Shown piece after piece: positions 8,592 to 17,608 of a stretch of DNA of 64,000 nt. The DNA is from JADLHS01 sp964561105. Its GTDB lineage: Bacteria > Verrucomicrobiota > Verrucomicrobiia > Limisphaerales > JADLHS01. Each line of letters starts with the position of its first letter. The stretch's first letter is position 1. A model generated the notes under the pieces. It had not been told where the DNA came from. It ran no database searches and saw only the letters and a program-made list of their open reading frames with translations. The stretch lies in contig CAZLOH010000008.1 of the NCBI GenBank assembly GCA_964561105.1, positions 74,270 to 138,269 of the forward strand. Direction: 5' to 3'. The position numbers and the translations under genes are program-made.

Positions 8592-9503
8592 TTACGGCTT
8601 CCGGCCGGATACGAGGTAGAACAGGCTGCCATACGCAGCTTGGAAGTGACCCGCCGCGATGGCCTGTTGCTCTTGCGCGAACTTCTCCCTCACTTCCTGG
8701 AATCCGCGCTCGAACATTTCCTCTGTTCCGCCGCCCAATAGGACGCACCGGTGGACTTCCTCCCGGTCCCACGGGCCGGTGGCCGAAGCCTGCCATTGCT
8801 GTAATTGCGCCATCGTCGCGCGCTGCGCCGGCGTTTCGTAAGGTGGAAACAGCGCGCCGGCCCGGTCGGATTGATGCACGGCGATTTCGCTCAATCCGAG
8901 TTCGGCAAAATAACCGGGCAACAGATCGCCGATGGTGTGATCACCCTGACCGGCGGCGATTTTCCCGCGATGATAACGCAGCCAGAACTCGAATTGCCGC
9001 ACGAGTTTCTCCACCGGTTCGGCGGCGGTGAGGGAAGTGAACGCAAGATAGTTCCACAGATTGTTCGGCTCGACACAGATCAGCAGGCCGCCCGGCCGCA
9101 AGATGCGCAGCATTTCGCGCAGCGCGATCCGGGGTCGCTCGAGGTGCATGAGCACGGTCTGGCAGGTGACAACATCGTAGGAATTGTCGGGCAGCGGAAT
9201 CGCGGTGGCATCCCCGGTGAGGCACTTGAGCTGTTCCGCCGCCGCATCCGGAAAGGCACGCCGGAAATTCCGTTCTGCCTCGGTCACCCAACGCGGCTCG
9301 CGATCCACGCACGTCAAACAGGCCGGCGTCCGCAAATAGGGATGGAGCAAGCGCGACCAATGCCCTTGACCGCACCCGATGTCGGCGAGCGATGCCGCTT
9401 CGCGCAACCGCCAGCGCATGGCCATGAGGTCGAGAAAATCGTGATGCCACCAGAAGTCGCGTTGCGGGCCGAACTGCTCGGCGGAGTGAGGCTGGGGTTT
9501 CAT
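8592..9503 (-). CDS. Class I SAM-dependent methyltransferase
   Basis: 303 aa from the ATG at 9503; a TTG 9 bases upstream is also open. Rossmann motif I is ADIGCGQGHWSRLL (near residue 40), motif II TCVDREPRW, then LTGDATAIPLPDNSYDVVTCQTVLMHL (motifs II-III) and LRPGGLLICVEPNNLWNYL (motif IV and post-motif). The helical C-terminus with RYHRGKIAAGQGDH and PPYETPAQRATMAQL is not a substrate signature I recognise. Likely a small-molecule methyltransferase. It is preceded by its own 150-base spacer and does not overlap its neighbours. Confidence 0.85.
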   Translation of the reverse strand: MKPQPHSAEQFGPQRDFWWHHDFLDLMAMRWRLREAASLADIGCGQGHWSRLLHPYLRTPACLTCVDREPRWVTEAERNFRRAFPDAAAEQLKCLTGDATAIPLPDNSYDVVTCQTVLMHLERPRIALREMLRILRPGGLLICVEPNNLWNYLAFTSLTAAEPVEKLVRQFEFWLRYHRGKIAAGQGDHTIGDLLPGYFAELGLSEIAVHQSDRAGALFPPYETPAQRATMAQLQQWQASATGPWDREEVHRCVLLGGGTEEMFERGFQEVREKFAQEQQAIAAGHFQAAYGSLFYLVSGRKP

Positions 9504-9653
9504 TCGCGGCAAGGTTGCCGTTGGTCATGCGCCAGTCAATGCGGGAAAGGTGAGGCGTTCTGCCCACCTCCCACCAGAAACTGATTCCGGTTTGCACACT
9601 CCTGCCTCGGGCCGGATTCGCGAGGCGAATCGGGGGAAGCCGGCTTCGTGAGT

Positions 9654-11153
9654 TCAGCGCGCCGCCGCGCTGGCCTCGAAGCGTCGCGAGGTTGAATAAA
9701 CGTGAACTTCCTGTGGCCGGATGCCGTCGCGAAAGCCGCGCCGACTGACCACTTTCTCCTCCGGCGAGTAGAGCCGATACAATGTTCGTCCGTTGAGTTT
9801 TGCGGGCAAGTTGTCAATTGCGAAGCCGATACCGTCGGCGTTTTCGTTCACCACCAGCAGCACGTAATCGTCGCCCACCCGCCGCAGCGAACAGAGCACC
9901 CCCTCGTCATCAATCGAACCGTACGTGGGTGAGAGCTTGATCCTGGGCGGCCTCAAGGGCGGCGCGACCAGCGCCGGCGCCAAAGCGTGAAGCTCGCGGA
10001 CCACATGGAGCAAATCGCGCCACAATCTGGGTCGGCCCTTGACCGGCGTGCCGTCGTCTTCCACCGGTTTCAGAAAGGCAGTGCCCCAATAAAAAATCCC
10101 GTTCGCACCGTTGATGATGGCGTCATAGGCCATGAAACGCGATTCGCTGAAGCTTGGCCGGCGACCAATCCCCGCCGCCACTTCGTACGGTTTGACTTCG
10201 TTGTCCGCCTTCAAGTCGCGCCAGCCGAAACCTTGCAGCACCATGGCGCAGGCCTTGCCCGGCGCGGCTTGCCGCATACGCCGGGTGTAGGCGCCAACGG
10301 CGGTCAGCCGCTGGTCGGCCAGATCGCTGTGGCCGTTCTGAAGATTCGCCGGCGCGGGATAAATGTCGCAACCCACCATGTCTGCGGCGCGATTGTAAAG
10401 CCGCAGTTCCGCCAGCGAATTGCGCGGGGCGTGATTGAGCCAGATGACGTGCCGGGGATCGAGGGCGCGCACCAGTTGAATGCCGGCGGTGATGCCATCC
10501 GCGCTTTCGCGCACGCGCTCGACGACATCGTCCATGCGCACGCCGGCTTTGGGCGCCGGTTGACCGGCCTGGGTCCAAAACTCCGCGCGGGCACGCTCGA
10601 ATTCGGCATACAGCCCGCGCTCCAACAGGTCGCGCACCCGCCGCCGCAGGGAATCCAGCTCCGGCTTGCCTTCCGCCGTCTTGCGCATGGCATCGAGTTC
10701 CGACTGCAATTGTCCCAGCGGCCCGTACCAATGGTTCCACAAGACTTCATCCGGGCCTTCCCAGATCAGCAAGGCGGGATGCTGGGCCAGACGTTGGACC
10801 AGTTCTTTGAGTTTCGCCGGATGTTCCGTTGGGTTGGCGTTCACATCAAGGTTGTCGCCCAGATTGATCCAGGCGTGGGCGCCCGCGCGTTGGATTCGGT
10901 CCAGGTCCTCGACGGTGGGGCTGCTTCGAATCAGATTGAACCCGGCCGCCACCGCTTCCTGCAACACGGCATCGTCCTTGGGGTTCTCGTAGAGTCCAAG
11001 GATGAAGCGCGGCTGCCCATTGATCAGCAACATCTGCTGCGCGTCGAGCAGCTTGTCGTTGCTCGCCGCGTGGCTGGCGGTGGAGCAGCCGGCCGAGAAT
11101 ACGAGGACGAGGGCCAATCGAAGCAACGAAGGGTGGACGTGGGCTGATTTCAT
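9654..11153 (-). CDS. Exported glycosidase-like (TIM-barrel) lipoprotein of unknown substrate
   Basis: 499 aa from the ATG at 11153, chosen because it gives an exported N-terminus (MKSAHVHPSLLRLALVLVF then SAGC, a plausible but non-consensus lipobox). After it comes QMLLINGQPRFILGLYENP, which resembles the first strand of beta-barrel glycosidases that start 'INGKPFFPIGLY'. Later segments (LIWEGPDEVLWNHWYGP, MVGCDIYPAPANLQNG, MVLQGFGWRDL, GANGIFYWGTAFLKP) fit a GH2/GH5-like barrel: W-E-x-P-D-E could hold the acid/base Glu. The last ~80 residues look like the C-terminal beta-sandwich of such enzymes (DDYVLLVVNENAD). No confident GH family can be assigned. Confidence 0.6.
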   Translation of the reverse strand: MKSAHVHPSLLRLALVLVFSAGCSTASHAASNDKLLDAQQMLLINGQPRFILGLYENPKDDAVLQEAVAAGFNLIRSSPTVEDLDRIQRAGAHAWINLGDNLDVNANPTEHPAKLKELVQRLAQHPALLIWEGPDEVLWNHWYGPLGQLQSELDAMRKTAEGKPELDSLRRRVRDLLERGLYAEFERARAEFWTQAGQPAPKAGVRMDDVVERVRESADGITAGIQLVRALDPRHVIWLNHAPRNSLAELRLYNRAADMVGCDIYPAPANLQNGHSDLADQRLTAVGAYTRRMRQAAPGKACAMVLQGFGWRDLKADNEVKPYEVAAGIGRRPSFSESRFMAYDAIINGANGIFYWGTAFLKPVEDDGTPVKGRPRLWRDLLHVVRELHALAPALVAPPLRPPRIKLSPTYGSIDDEGVLCSLRRVGDDYVLLVVNENADGIGFAIDNLPAKLNGRTLYRLYSPEEKVVSRRGFRDGIRPQEVHVYSTSRRFEASAAAR

Positions 11154-11294
11154 GTGCGCGCAGTGTGTCACTGGATTCAGGCAAAGTGAAGTTCAGACCT
11201 GACGCAAAGTTGGCGCGGTGTCGGTTGGCGGTCGCATCCGGAGCTGGAAGAACATTGGTTGAAACCCGGCATCCCGGCACGCTAAGGTTGCCGC

Positions 11295-13271
11295 ATGAAT
11301 TGGAAACTGGATCGCAACCTGTCCCTGCTCGTTGGTCTCTGGCTGGGCGCAATGCTCGCCGACGGCTTGCGGTCAAGTTCCGCGCAAACGGTCACGATTG
11401 ACACTTCGCCCGCCGGCCGGCAACAAGTCATGGATGGCTTCGGCACGTGTCTCTCCGGGACGGAAGGTGAGCAGGCGTGGTGGCAACAGCTTTACTTCGA
11501 CGATCTGCGGGCTTCGATACTGCGCCTGGACCTGACGCCGGTGTTCAAGTCGCCGTACTCGGATTTCACCTACAACTCGCCGTGGTTTCACAACCATCCG
11601 CCGTTGCCCGGCCCGGAAACCAACAACGTCCGCACCTACACCAACGCCGCGAGCTACACGCGGACGTTCGCCGGACGGCAGTCGCCCATCGCCGTCATGG
11701 GGCCGGACATCAATCAAAACCTCAACTATTTCAACTTCACGGCCGATGGTCCGCGTGTGGCGGGCACCCTCGCCAAACTCGGCTTCAGCAAATCCGGCCA
11801 ACTGGGTGATTTCAAACTCATCGGTTCGCATTGGTCGCCCATGCCGTGGGTGAAAATCGCTTCGGGCAACCGCATCAGCGGGCAGAGCGGCATTCTACCC
11901 GTCAACGGCACGCCGTGGCCGTTCATCTGGAATGGCAATTTCGCCGGCGGCAAGCTGGACACGTCCGGAACCCCGCGGGCTGAGTTCGACGACTCGTCAC
12001 TCGGCGGCACCGGACCGACCAGCGCGCTGACGCAGTTCGCCCGCGCCACCGCCGCCTATTTGCGCGGATTTCAAAATGCGTATGGCGTGAAGTTCTACGC
12101 GGTCAGCCTCCAGAACGAAATCAACTTCGAGGAGTTCTACAACAGTTGCACGTACCCGATTTCGTCGAACTACCTTCTCGCGCTCAAGGTGGTTCGGGCG
12201 GAACTCGACAAATACCCCGACCTCGCGCCGATTCGATTGATGGGCCCGGAAGATTTGCTGGGCGGCGACGCCTACGGTCTCTGGCAATACGGAGGCGGCA
12301 GCACGACGACCCACAAGAATCTGCAATACCTCCAGAACATCGCGTCGGATCCGCTGGCCGACACGGCGGTTTCGTTCTTTTGCATTCACGGTTATGCCAG
12401 CGATGGGGTGAACGCCGCCAACGCCACACCGACCGTCTGGGATTGGTGGCGCAACGGCTGGACCACCAGTCCGGCGGCGGGCATTCCGGCGAACGTCCAC
12501 GGCTATGCCTATTACGGCAAGAAGTCGTGGATGACGGAAACCTCGGGCGAGGATCCGGCGTGGCTTTCCCCGGCCAGCGGTTATCCCAAAGCCGGGGCGT
12601 GGAGTCTTGCGCTACGCATTCATCAGGCGCTGACCACGGGACACCAAAGTGCCTGGGTCTATTGGCAGTTGACGGATGGCCAGGCCGTCGGCGCGCAAAC
12701 GCTCACCAGTGCCACGCTGCGGACGAACTCAGCAAAATACGTGGCCGCGAAACACTTCTTCCGTTTCATCCGACCGGGTTCGGTCGCCGTCAACGCGCCC
12801 GTCAGTGGCGCCACCAACCTGCTGGCCAGCGCTTATCTCGACGAAACAAACCGGGCCTTGACGGTCGTGCTGCTGAACTCCGCCGCCACTCCAATCCAGG
12901 CGACGGTCAACGTGCCGGGCCACCCGGAAATCCATTCCTTCCGCGCCTACACTTCCAGCAATTCCAATCTCTGGCAGTCGTCGGTGACGCCGATCACGAA
13001 CGGCACGACGACGGTGGCGGTGCCGGGCTACGGGGTGGTGACGCTCCACGGCGTGGCGTCGCCCGCGTTGAAGGTGGGAAAGCAGACTCAGGGTTCGGTC
13101 ATGCTCTCGTGGGCGCAGGCGGCGACCGGATTCGTCCTGCAATCCGCAGCGACCTTGACGCCGCCGATCCAATGGTTGGCGGATACGAATGACCCGGCGA
13201 TTTCCAACAACGTCGCATCGGTCAGCGTGGCGATGGCGGCACACCAGTTTTACCGGCTCGCCTTGCCTTGA
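11295..13271 (+). CDS. Secreted GH30-like glycoside hydrolase with Verrucomicrobial C-terminal module
   Basis: 658 aa; signal peptide up to about residue 30 (SSAQT). The catalytic barrel starts RQQVMDGFGTCLSGTEGEQAWW, where 'DGFG' is the GH30 opening. AVSLQNEINFEEF holds the predicted acid/base Glu near residue 275, and SWMTETSGEDPAW the predicted nucleophile Glu near 415. SAWVYWQLTDG and the following beta-rich stretch (HFFRFIRPGSVAVNA, LTVVLLNSAATPIQATV) form the GH30 side beta-domain. GH30 enzymes cleave beta-1,6-galactan, xylan or related glycans. The last 70 residues (MLSWAQAATGFVLQSAATL ... HQFYRLALP) are a module shared with other secreted proteins of this window. It is divergent from the 9654-11153 gene across a 141-base region. 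Confidence 0.8.
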   Translation: MNWKLDRNLSLLVGLWLGAMLADGLRSSSAQTVTIDTSPAGRQQVMDGFGTCLSGTEGEQAWWQQLYFDDLRASILRLDLTPVFKSPYSDFTYNSPWFHNHPPLPGPETNNVRTYTNAASYTRTFAGRQSPIAVMGPDINQNLNYFNFTADGPRVAGTLAKLGFSKSGQLGDFKLIGSHWSPMPWVKIASGNRISGQSGILPVNGTPWPFIWNGNFAGGKLDTSGTPRAEFDDSSLGGTGPTSALTQFARATAAYLRGFQNAYGVKFYAVSLQNEINFEEFYNSCTYPISSNYLLALKVVRAELDKYPDLAPIRLMGPEDLLGGDAYGLWQYGGGSTTTHKNLQYLQNIASDPLADTAVSFFCIHGYASDGVNAANATPTVWDWWRNGWTTSPAAGIPANVHGYAYYGKKSWMTETSGEDPAWLSPASGYPKAGAWSLALRIHQALTTGHQSAWVYWQLTDGQAVGAQTLTSATLRTNSAKYVAAKHFFRFIRPGSVAVNAPVSGATNLLASAYLDETNRALTVVLLNSAATPIQATVNVPGHPEIHSFRAYTSSNSNLWQSSVTPITNGTTTVAVPGYGVVTLHGVASPALKVGKQTQGSVMLSWAQAATGFVLQSAATLTPPIQWLADTNDPAISNNVASVSVAMAAHQFYRLALP

Positions 13272-13535
13272 ATCAATCCCTGACCAGAGCGGCACTTTCA
13301 AATCTCACCCAAACGCCGCAGGGAGGCACTCGGCCTGCAGGAACCGGCCAAAACTCCAGACTTGCACTGGCTGTCCCCAGCCGGCGGGAGTTTTGAAAGA
13401 ACCTCCAGCTTCTCCTCGTTGGCGGGTGGCGGTAAACAGTGACCGTCGGGCGCAGAAAAGTTTCAGACATTCCGCTGAGTGCAGGCGCGCAAACCGTACT
13501 TTTTCCTAGTGACAATATCCGTGGGCGGCGGTGAA

Positions 13536-14870
13536 ATGATCGCCATGAATGTTACAAGATTTAGCCTTCCCCGTCGCCTGACTGTCTGGTTCTCGTTGGT
13601 TGGATTACTCACCGGGTTGCTGCCGGCCCAGGCCGATCCCACCATTGTCTCGCCGCCGCCGGCCAACGGAGTTTCGCCGTCGGCTCCGATCGTCTTCGTT
13701 TTCAGCGAAGCCATGGATCCGGATGCAACCACGGCCACTTTCTACGACTCCAGTACCTTTACCCAATTGGCAACGACGGATGTTTGGAGCGCGGGCAACA
13801 CGGTGCTAACCTGCACACCCACGCCCGCCTTCCCGTCCAACAAGTCCATCGTTTGGGCGGTGGACGGGGCCAATCCGGGCGGCGATCCCTTGGGCGGAAT
13901 TCCCGGAGGCGTGTTCACCACCGGCTCGGGGAGCGGCGGCGGAACGGGCAGCGGCACCAACGCGATCACCAGTTTTGTCCTCGGCAAGCTCCACCGCTAC
14001 CACCAGACTTCCGCCAGCGCGCCTACGCTCGACCCGGATTATCCGTACGCCTTCCAAGCCGTCACATCACTGTCGTCGAATCGCACCGCCACGAACATTG
14101 TCCTGACCCTGCCGACGGGCAGTGTCTCCAACCTGGCGCAAAATTTCTTTCAGCCCGAGGTGTATTCGTTGATTGACTTTGACACGAACCTCTCGCGGTT
14201 CGACGCCACTTTTCCTGCGGGCGACTATCTCTTCACCGTCAAAGCGGTCAACTCCAACCAAACGGTCACGGTGAATTTCCCCGCCGCGATGACGCAACCC
14301 GCCGCGCCGCACCTCGCCAACTTCGCCGCCGCGCAGGCGGTGAATCCGGCCACAGCCTTCGCTTTGCAGTGGGATGCCTTTCCGGGCGGCACGGCCAGCG
14401 ACTTCATTCAGGTGGAAGTGGGCGAGGAGTTCAGTTCTGACGACCTCGGCAAACCCGGCGCGCTGCCCGGCACGGCCACAAGTGTGACCATACCGGCGGG
14501 CACCCTGCAGGCCAATTCCAACTATGACGGCTCGATCACCTTCTACCGTTACGTGGGCACCACCAACGGCACGAGCTACGTCACTTCCGTCTATCGCGCA
14601 ACAATCACCGATTTCACGTTGCAAACCAGCGGTGGTGCCACGGGTGGCTCGCTCATTCTGACCAATGAGGTTTTCGCTCCGTCCGATTTCAGTTTCGACG
14701 TGCTGTGCGCCGCCGGTCAGATGGTCACGGTGGAATACCGCACCGATCTGGCTGCCGGCCCCTGGCAAACTTTGTTCACCACCAACAGTCCCGGCACGCG
14801 CTTCCGGGCCGTCGCCCCGCAGTCAACCACGCACAGCGCCATGTTCTTCCGCGCGCGGAACGGCCCGTGA
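13536..14870 (+). CDS. Secreted Ig-like (SbsA-type) domain protein of unknown function
   Basis: About 444 aa. ATG codons at 13536 and 13545 both precede a signal peptide ending LLTGLLPAQA. A bacterial Ig-like 'big_5/SbsA' domain follows (PTIVSPPPANGVSPSAPIVF, FSEAMDPDATTATF). After a Gly/Ser linker (GSGSGGGTGSGTN, near residue 150) there is a long beta-rich region with fibronectin-like strands (AAPHLANFAAAQAVNPATAF, NYDGSITFYRYVG). The end, VEYRTDLAAGPWQTLFTTNS ... MFFRARNGP, is the same C-terminal module type as in the GH30-like protein. No catalytic motif is visible. Displaced Rhs sequence begins just after its stop. Confidence 0.7.
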   Translation: MIAMNVTRFSLPRRLTVWFSLVGLLTGLLPAQADPTIVSPPPANGVSPSAPIVFVFSEAMDPDATTATFYDSSTFTQLATTDVWSAGNTVLTCTPTPAFPSNKSIVWAVDGANPGGDPLGGIPGGVFTTGSGSGGGTGSGTNAITSFVLGKLHRYHQTSASAPTLDPDYPYAFQAVTSLSSNRTATNIVLTLPTGSVSNLAQNFFQPEVYSLIDFDTNLSRFDATFPAGDYLFTVKAVNSNQTVTVNFPAAMTQPAAPHLANFAAAQAVNPATAFALQWDAFPGGTASDFIQVEVGEEFSSDDLGKPGALPGTATSVTIPAGTLQANSNYDGSITFYRYVGTTNGTSYVTSVYRATITDFTLQTSGGATGGSLILTNEVFAPSDFSFDVLCAAGQMVTVEYRTDLAAGPWQTLFTTNSPGTRFRAVAPQSTTHSAMFFRARNGP

Positions 14871-14914
14871 GGTCGGGACTTTTCCCCAATCATGCGGATG
14901 GGAACGGCAACGCG

Positions 14915-15580
14915 ATGTATCCGATGAACAGCAGCCAGACGCGTTCGACGAGCTACCGCTATGATCCCTATGGCAATGCGCTCATCGTCTCCGAACTATT
15001 GTCATACTTGGGCGGCATCCCGAACACCTACCGTTTTTCCAGCAAGATGCAGGATCTGACATCCGGCCTTTGTTACTACGGCTACCGCTGGTACGCGCCC
15101 AATGTCCAAAGGTGGCCACACAGCGACCCGTTGGGGGAAGAAGGGGGAATCAATTTGTATTGCCCATTTGGAAATGACCCCATTAAAGATTACGACAAAT
15201 TTGGATTGTCGGCAGTATGTGATGCTCGTTTTGCGGAATGCGTGAAAGGAGTTAATGACGGTTGCGACGGCTTGTCCAAGAAGTTGCAAGGTTTCAATCA
15301 GGCTTTCAGGGAAAAGGCGGATGACCTCGCAAAAAAATGTAAGAACCGGTGTTCAGACTTGGAAGGCTGGCAGCGAGACAACTGCGTTTTTGTGTACGAG
15401 ACGGTGTTTGGAGGGGCTAAACGTCTTGGGCACATCGGCTACACTGCGGGGACAGGGGCAATAGCTCTGCATCGAGGTGGAAGCATTCAAGTATGTGAGA
15501 ATGTTCGGGCAAATTGCTTACTTGATGATCTCCGAAAACCAGATGCTCCCTTGTTTCGAATACCTTTACGTCCATTTTGA
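14915..15580 (+). CDS. Truncated Rhs/RHS-repeat tip with variable C-terminal domain (orphan Rhs-CT)
   Basis: The conserved Rhs core is recognisable from about 14893: DGNGNAMYP, YRYDPYGNAL, TYRFSSKM, GLCYYGYRWYAPNVQRW and DPLGEEGGINLY...GNDPI, ending DYDKFGL at about 15210. The thousands of bases of repeats that should precede it are missing; the sequence starts straight after the stop of the previous gene. I place the start at ATG 14915, but it may be untranslated debris. After the core comes a ~123-aa unique domain with seven cysteines (SAVCDARFAECVKGVNDGCD, NRCSDLEGWQRDNC, VCENVRANC), the position where toxins sit in polymorphic Rhs proteins. I do not recognise its fold. Base composition drops markedly after 15130. 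A small membrane protein follows 7 bases downstream. Confidence 0.65.
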   Translation: MYPMNSSQTRSTSYRYDPYGNALIVSELLSYLGGIPNTYRFSSKMQDLTSGLCYYGYRWYAPNVQRWPHSDPLGEEGGINLYCPFGNDPIKDYDKFGLSAVCDARFAECVKGVNDGCDGLSKKLQGFNQAFREKADDLAKKCKNRCSDLEGWQRDNCVFVYETVFGGAKRLGHIGYTAGTGAIALHRGGSIQVCENVRANCLLDDLRKPDAPLFRIPLRPF

Positions 15581-15587
15581 TTAGTAT

Positions 15588-15992
15588 ATGCGACGTTTAA
15601 TTCTAAACACGATTTGTGTCGTGCTTTTGCTGGGGAGCCTCGTCGGCTGTGTAACTGTGATATCCGACATCGCGTCGAGAGATGCGAGGGTCAGCCTCTT
15701 CGACGTGCTTTTTGCGGTTATTTTCGTGACGGCTGGCTCGTCCGCCATCTATGTTTTAGGGAGAAAAACCCGTCGAGGGATTAATCTGTTATTATTCGAA
15801 ATCAGTTTGATTGCGACGGGCTGCTTGACGTGGATGATGAGGGAGATGAATTATTCGACCTCCGCGCTCCTGGTCGTTTTGGAAGCAAGCGCCACACTCC
15901 TAATCCTCCTTTTTGCAAATATCGGCTTGCGCAAGGTTTTTCTTCCCTTGGTGGAGCGCAGATGTAACAGCAGAGTGGACAAGATTGAATAA
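15588..15992 (+). CDS. Small four-helix membrane protein; candidate immunity partner of the Rhs tip
   Basis: 134 aa with hydrophobic segments at about residues 5-24 (containing SLVGC, a possible lipobox), 34-54, 60-80 and 87-110, and a basic cytoplasmic tail (RRCNSRVDK). It is AT-rich compared with the rest of the window (for example the stretch encoding INLLLFEISLIATG), like the Rhs C-terminal domain before it. It starts 7 bases after that gene, the usual arrangement of toxin tip then immunity gene. Function is inferred only from position and composition; no family is recognised. Confidence 0.55.
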   Translation: MRRLILNTICVVLLLGSLVGCVTVISDIASRDARVSLFDVLFAVIFVTAGSSAIYVLGRKTRRGINLLLFEISLIATGCLTWMMREMNYSTSALLVVLEASATLLILLFANIGLRKVFLPLVERRCNSRVDKIE

Positions 15993-16238
15993 GGAAACGT
16001 GAAGGGGTCTTGGTTTTGACCAAGCGGCATCAATGGGGCCGGGATTGACAGTGAAATGAGGCGGGAGTAGAGCTGCCATCTGCCCGAATGAAATTGACCG
16101 CGAAATACTCCAACCACGCGAAAAGTTGGACCGGGACAGTTTCACTTTCAGTTACAGGCTTTGTTCGCGGGATTCGTGTCGTTCGCGTTCGCAAGCAACC
16201 TAACTGCGGTCGTGAGTGACGAACGCCACCGCAAGGTT

Positions 16239-16690
16239 CCGCCCGCTCTACGCGGGCGGAGTTCTCGCAGCGCAAGAACTGCTACCTCAAACACGCGAAT
16301 TCTCCAGCGGCACACGCAATCACCAACGTGGTAGCACGGCTCGCGCTGCGAGCCGTCGCATCGCGCAGAGCGACGCGCCACGAACTGCGTGAAGCCGTAC
16401 GCCCTCGGTCATCCGCTTCCGCCCACTCTACGCGGGCGGAGTTCTCGCAGCGCGAGAACTGCTACCCCAACCAGGCGAACTTTCCGCGGCACACGCATCG
16501 CGAACGTGGTAGCACGGCTCGCGCTGCGAGCCGTCGTGCCGCGTAGAGCGACGCGCCACGAACTGCGTGAAACCGCGCGCTCCCGGTCATCCGTTTCCGC
16601 CCGCTCCACGCGGGCGGGCTGATCGCAGCGCGACAAGCACCACCACATCTCATTCCAGCGCGAGAACTGCTACCTCAATCGAGGGAACAT
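16239..16690. repeat. Imperfect ~180-bp tandem repeat with internal palindromes (about 2.5 copies)
   Basis: Units start at 16239, 16419 and about 16597. Each unit opens with a palindrome of the type CCGCCCGCTCTACGCGGGCG, followed by GAGTTCTCGCAGCGC. The first two also contain the hairpin ACGGCTCGCGCTGCGAGCCGT, then GACGCGCCACGAACTGCGTG. The period is too long and the copy number too low for a CRISPR array. Confidence 0.85.
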
Positions 16691-16730
16691 CCCAGCCGCT
16701 GCACAGCATCCGAGCCAGGCGCGACATCTT

Positions 16731-16754
16731 CCGCCTCGTTACCTCGGCGGCTAC
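16731..16754. repeat. Single arm of a dispersed palindromic repeat
   Basis: The 24-base string beginning CCGCCTCGTTACCTCGG and ending GGCTAC differs by only one base from 26156-26179 inside the redoxin gene, and the inverted arm at 26104-26128 is its near-complement. It is therefore one member of a family present both between and within genes. Confidence 0.8.
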
Positions 16755-16827
16755 GAGTTTTGAAACCAAGCCCAAAACCCACGCACGAATTAGTTGAGCG
16801 AGCCGACGCAACTTGACGTTGCCACGG

Positions 16828-17580
16828 TCATTTCAACTCGATGACGACCGGACAATGATCGGAACCGAGGACGTGCGGCAGGATGGACGCGCGTTTGAGG
16901 CGCGGTCGCAACGCGGCACTGATGAGAAAGTAATCAATGCGCCAGCCGACGTTCCGGGCGCGCGCGCCGCCCATCTGACTCCACCAGGTGTAATGCCCGC
17001 CGCTTTTCTCAAACTCGCGGAAGGCGTCAATGAAACCCGCGTGAACAAAGGCGCTAAAGCCGGCGCGTTCCTCGGGCGTGAAGCCGTGGTTCTTCACGTT
17101 GGCTTTGGGGTTGGTAAGATCCAATTCCGTGTGCGCGACATTGAGGTCGCCGCAAAAGATGACCGGCTTTTTCTTTTCCAGCCTCTTGAGGAACTTCAAG
17201 AAATCCGTGTCCCACCGCTGCCGATACGCCAGGCGGGTGAGTTCACGCTTGGAATTGGGGACATAGACGTTCACGAGGAAGAAGTCATCGTACTCGGCCG
17301 TGAGCACGCGGCCTTCCTGGTCGTGTTCCGCGATCCCGAGATGCGGTGTGACTTTGAGCGGACGTTGCCGGGTGAAGATGGCCGTGCCGGAATAACCCTT
17401 CTTCACAGCGGAGTTCCAATAGGTCGTGTATTTCGCGGGCCAAAGCTGTTCCACATCCTCCGGGCGGCACTTGGTTTCCTGGAGGCAAAGGATGTCGGGT
17501 TTCTCGGTGTCGAGGAATTCGAGGAAATTCTTTTTCAGCACCGCGCGCAGACCGTTGACGTTCCAAGAAATCAGTTTCAC
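16828..17580 (-). CDS. xth: Exodeoxyribonuclease III (AP endonuclease)
   Basis: 250 aa from GTG at 17580 (VKLISWNVNGLRAV), the normal N-terminus of the family; open frame upstream of it is not conserved. Motifs: SWNVNG (metal-binding Asn), LCLQETKC (catalytic metal Glu), YSGTAIFTR, NVYVPNSK, FCGDLNVAH (Asp/Asn pair), GGHYTWWSQMGGARARNVGWRIDYF and GSDHCPVVIEL with the catalytic His. It cleaves 5' to abasic sites and degrades 3' ends in base-excision repair. The GTG lies 28 bases from the GTG chosen for the divergent gene at 17609, so the two share one promoter region. Confidence 0.95.
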   Translation of the reverse strand: MKLISWNVNGLRAVLKKNFLEFLDTEKPDILCLQETKCRPEDVEQLWPAKYTTYWNSAVKKGYSGTAIFTRQRPLKVTPHLGIAEHDQEGRVLTAEYDDFFLVNVYVPNSKRELTRLAYRQRWDTDFLKFLKRLEKKKPVIFCGDLNVAHTELDLTNPKANVKNHGFTPEERAGFSAFVHAGFIDAFREFEKSGGHYTWWSQMGGARARNVGWRIDYFLISAALRPRLKRASILPHVLGSDHCPVVIELK

Positions 17581-17608
17581 GCGCGCGAACCTAGCGGTAA
17601 ACTCGGGC

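Larger units (their letters stand above)
15993..16827. other. 835-bp gene-free region carrying imperfect tandem repeats
   Basis: I see no credible gene. The section 16239-16690 holds an approximately 180-bp imperfect tandem repeat (listed separately), and 16731-16754 holds a copy of a dispersed repeat arm also found inside the redoxin gene at 26.1 kb. Open frames across this region only translate the repeats. Confidence 0.7.

Noticed and set aside
16239..16690. Possible CRISPR array
   Set aside because: Period about 180 bp, fewer than three units, imperfect, and no cas genes.
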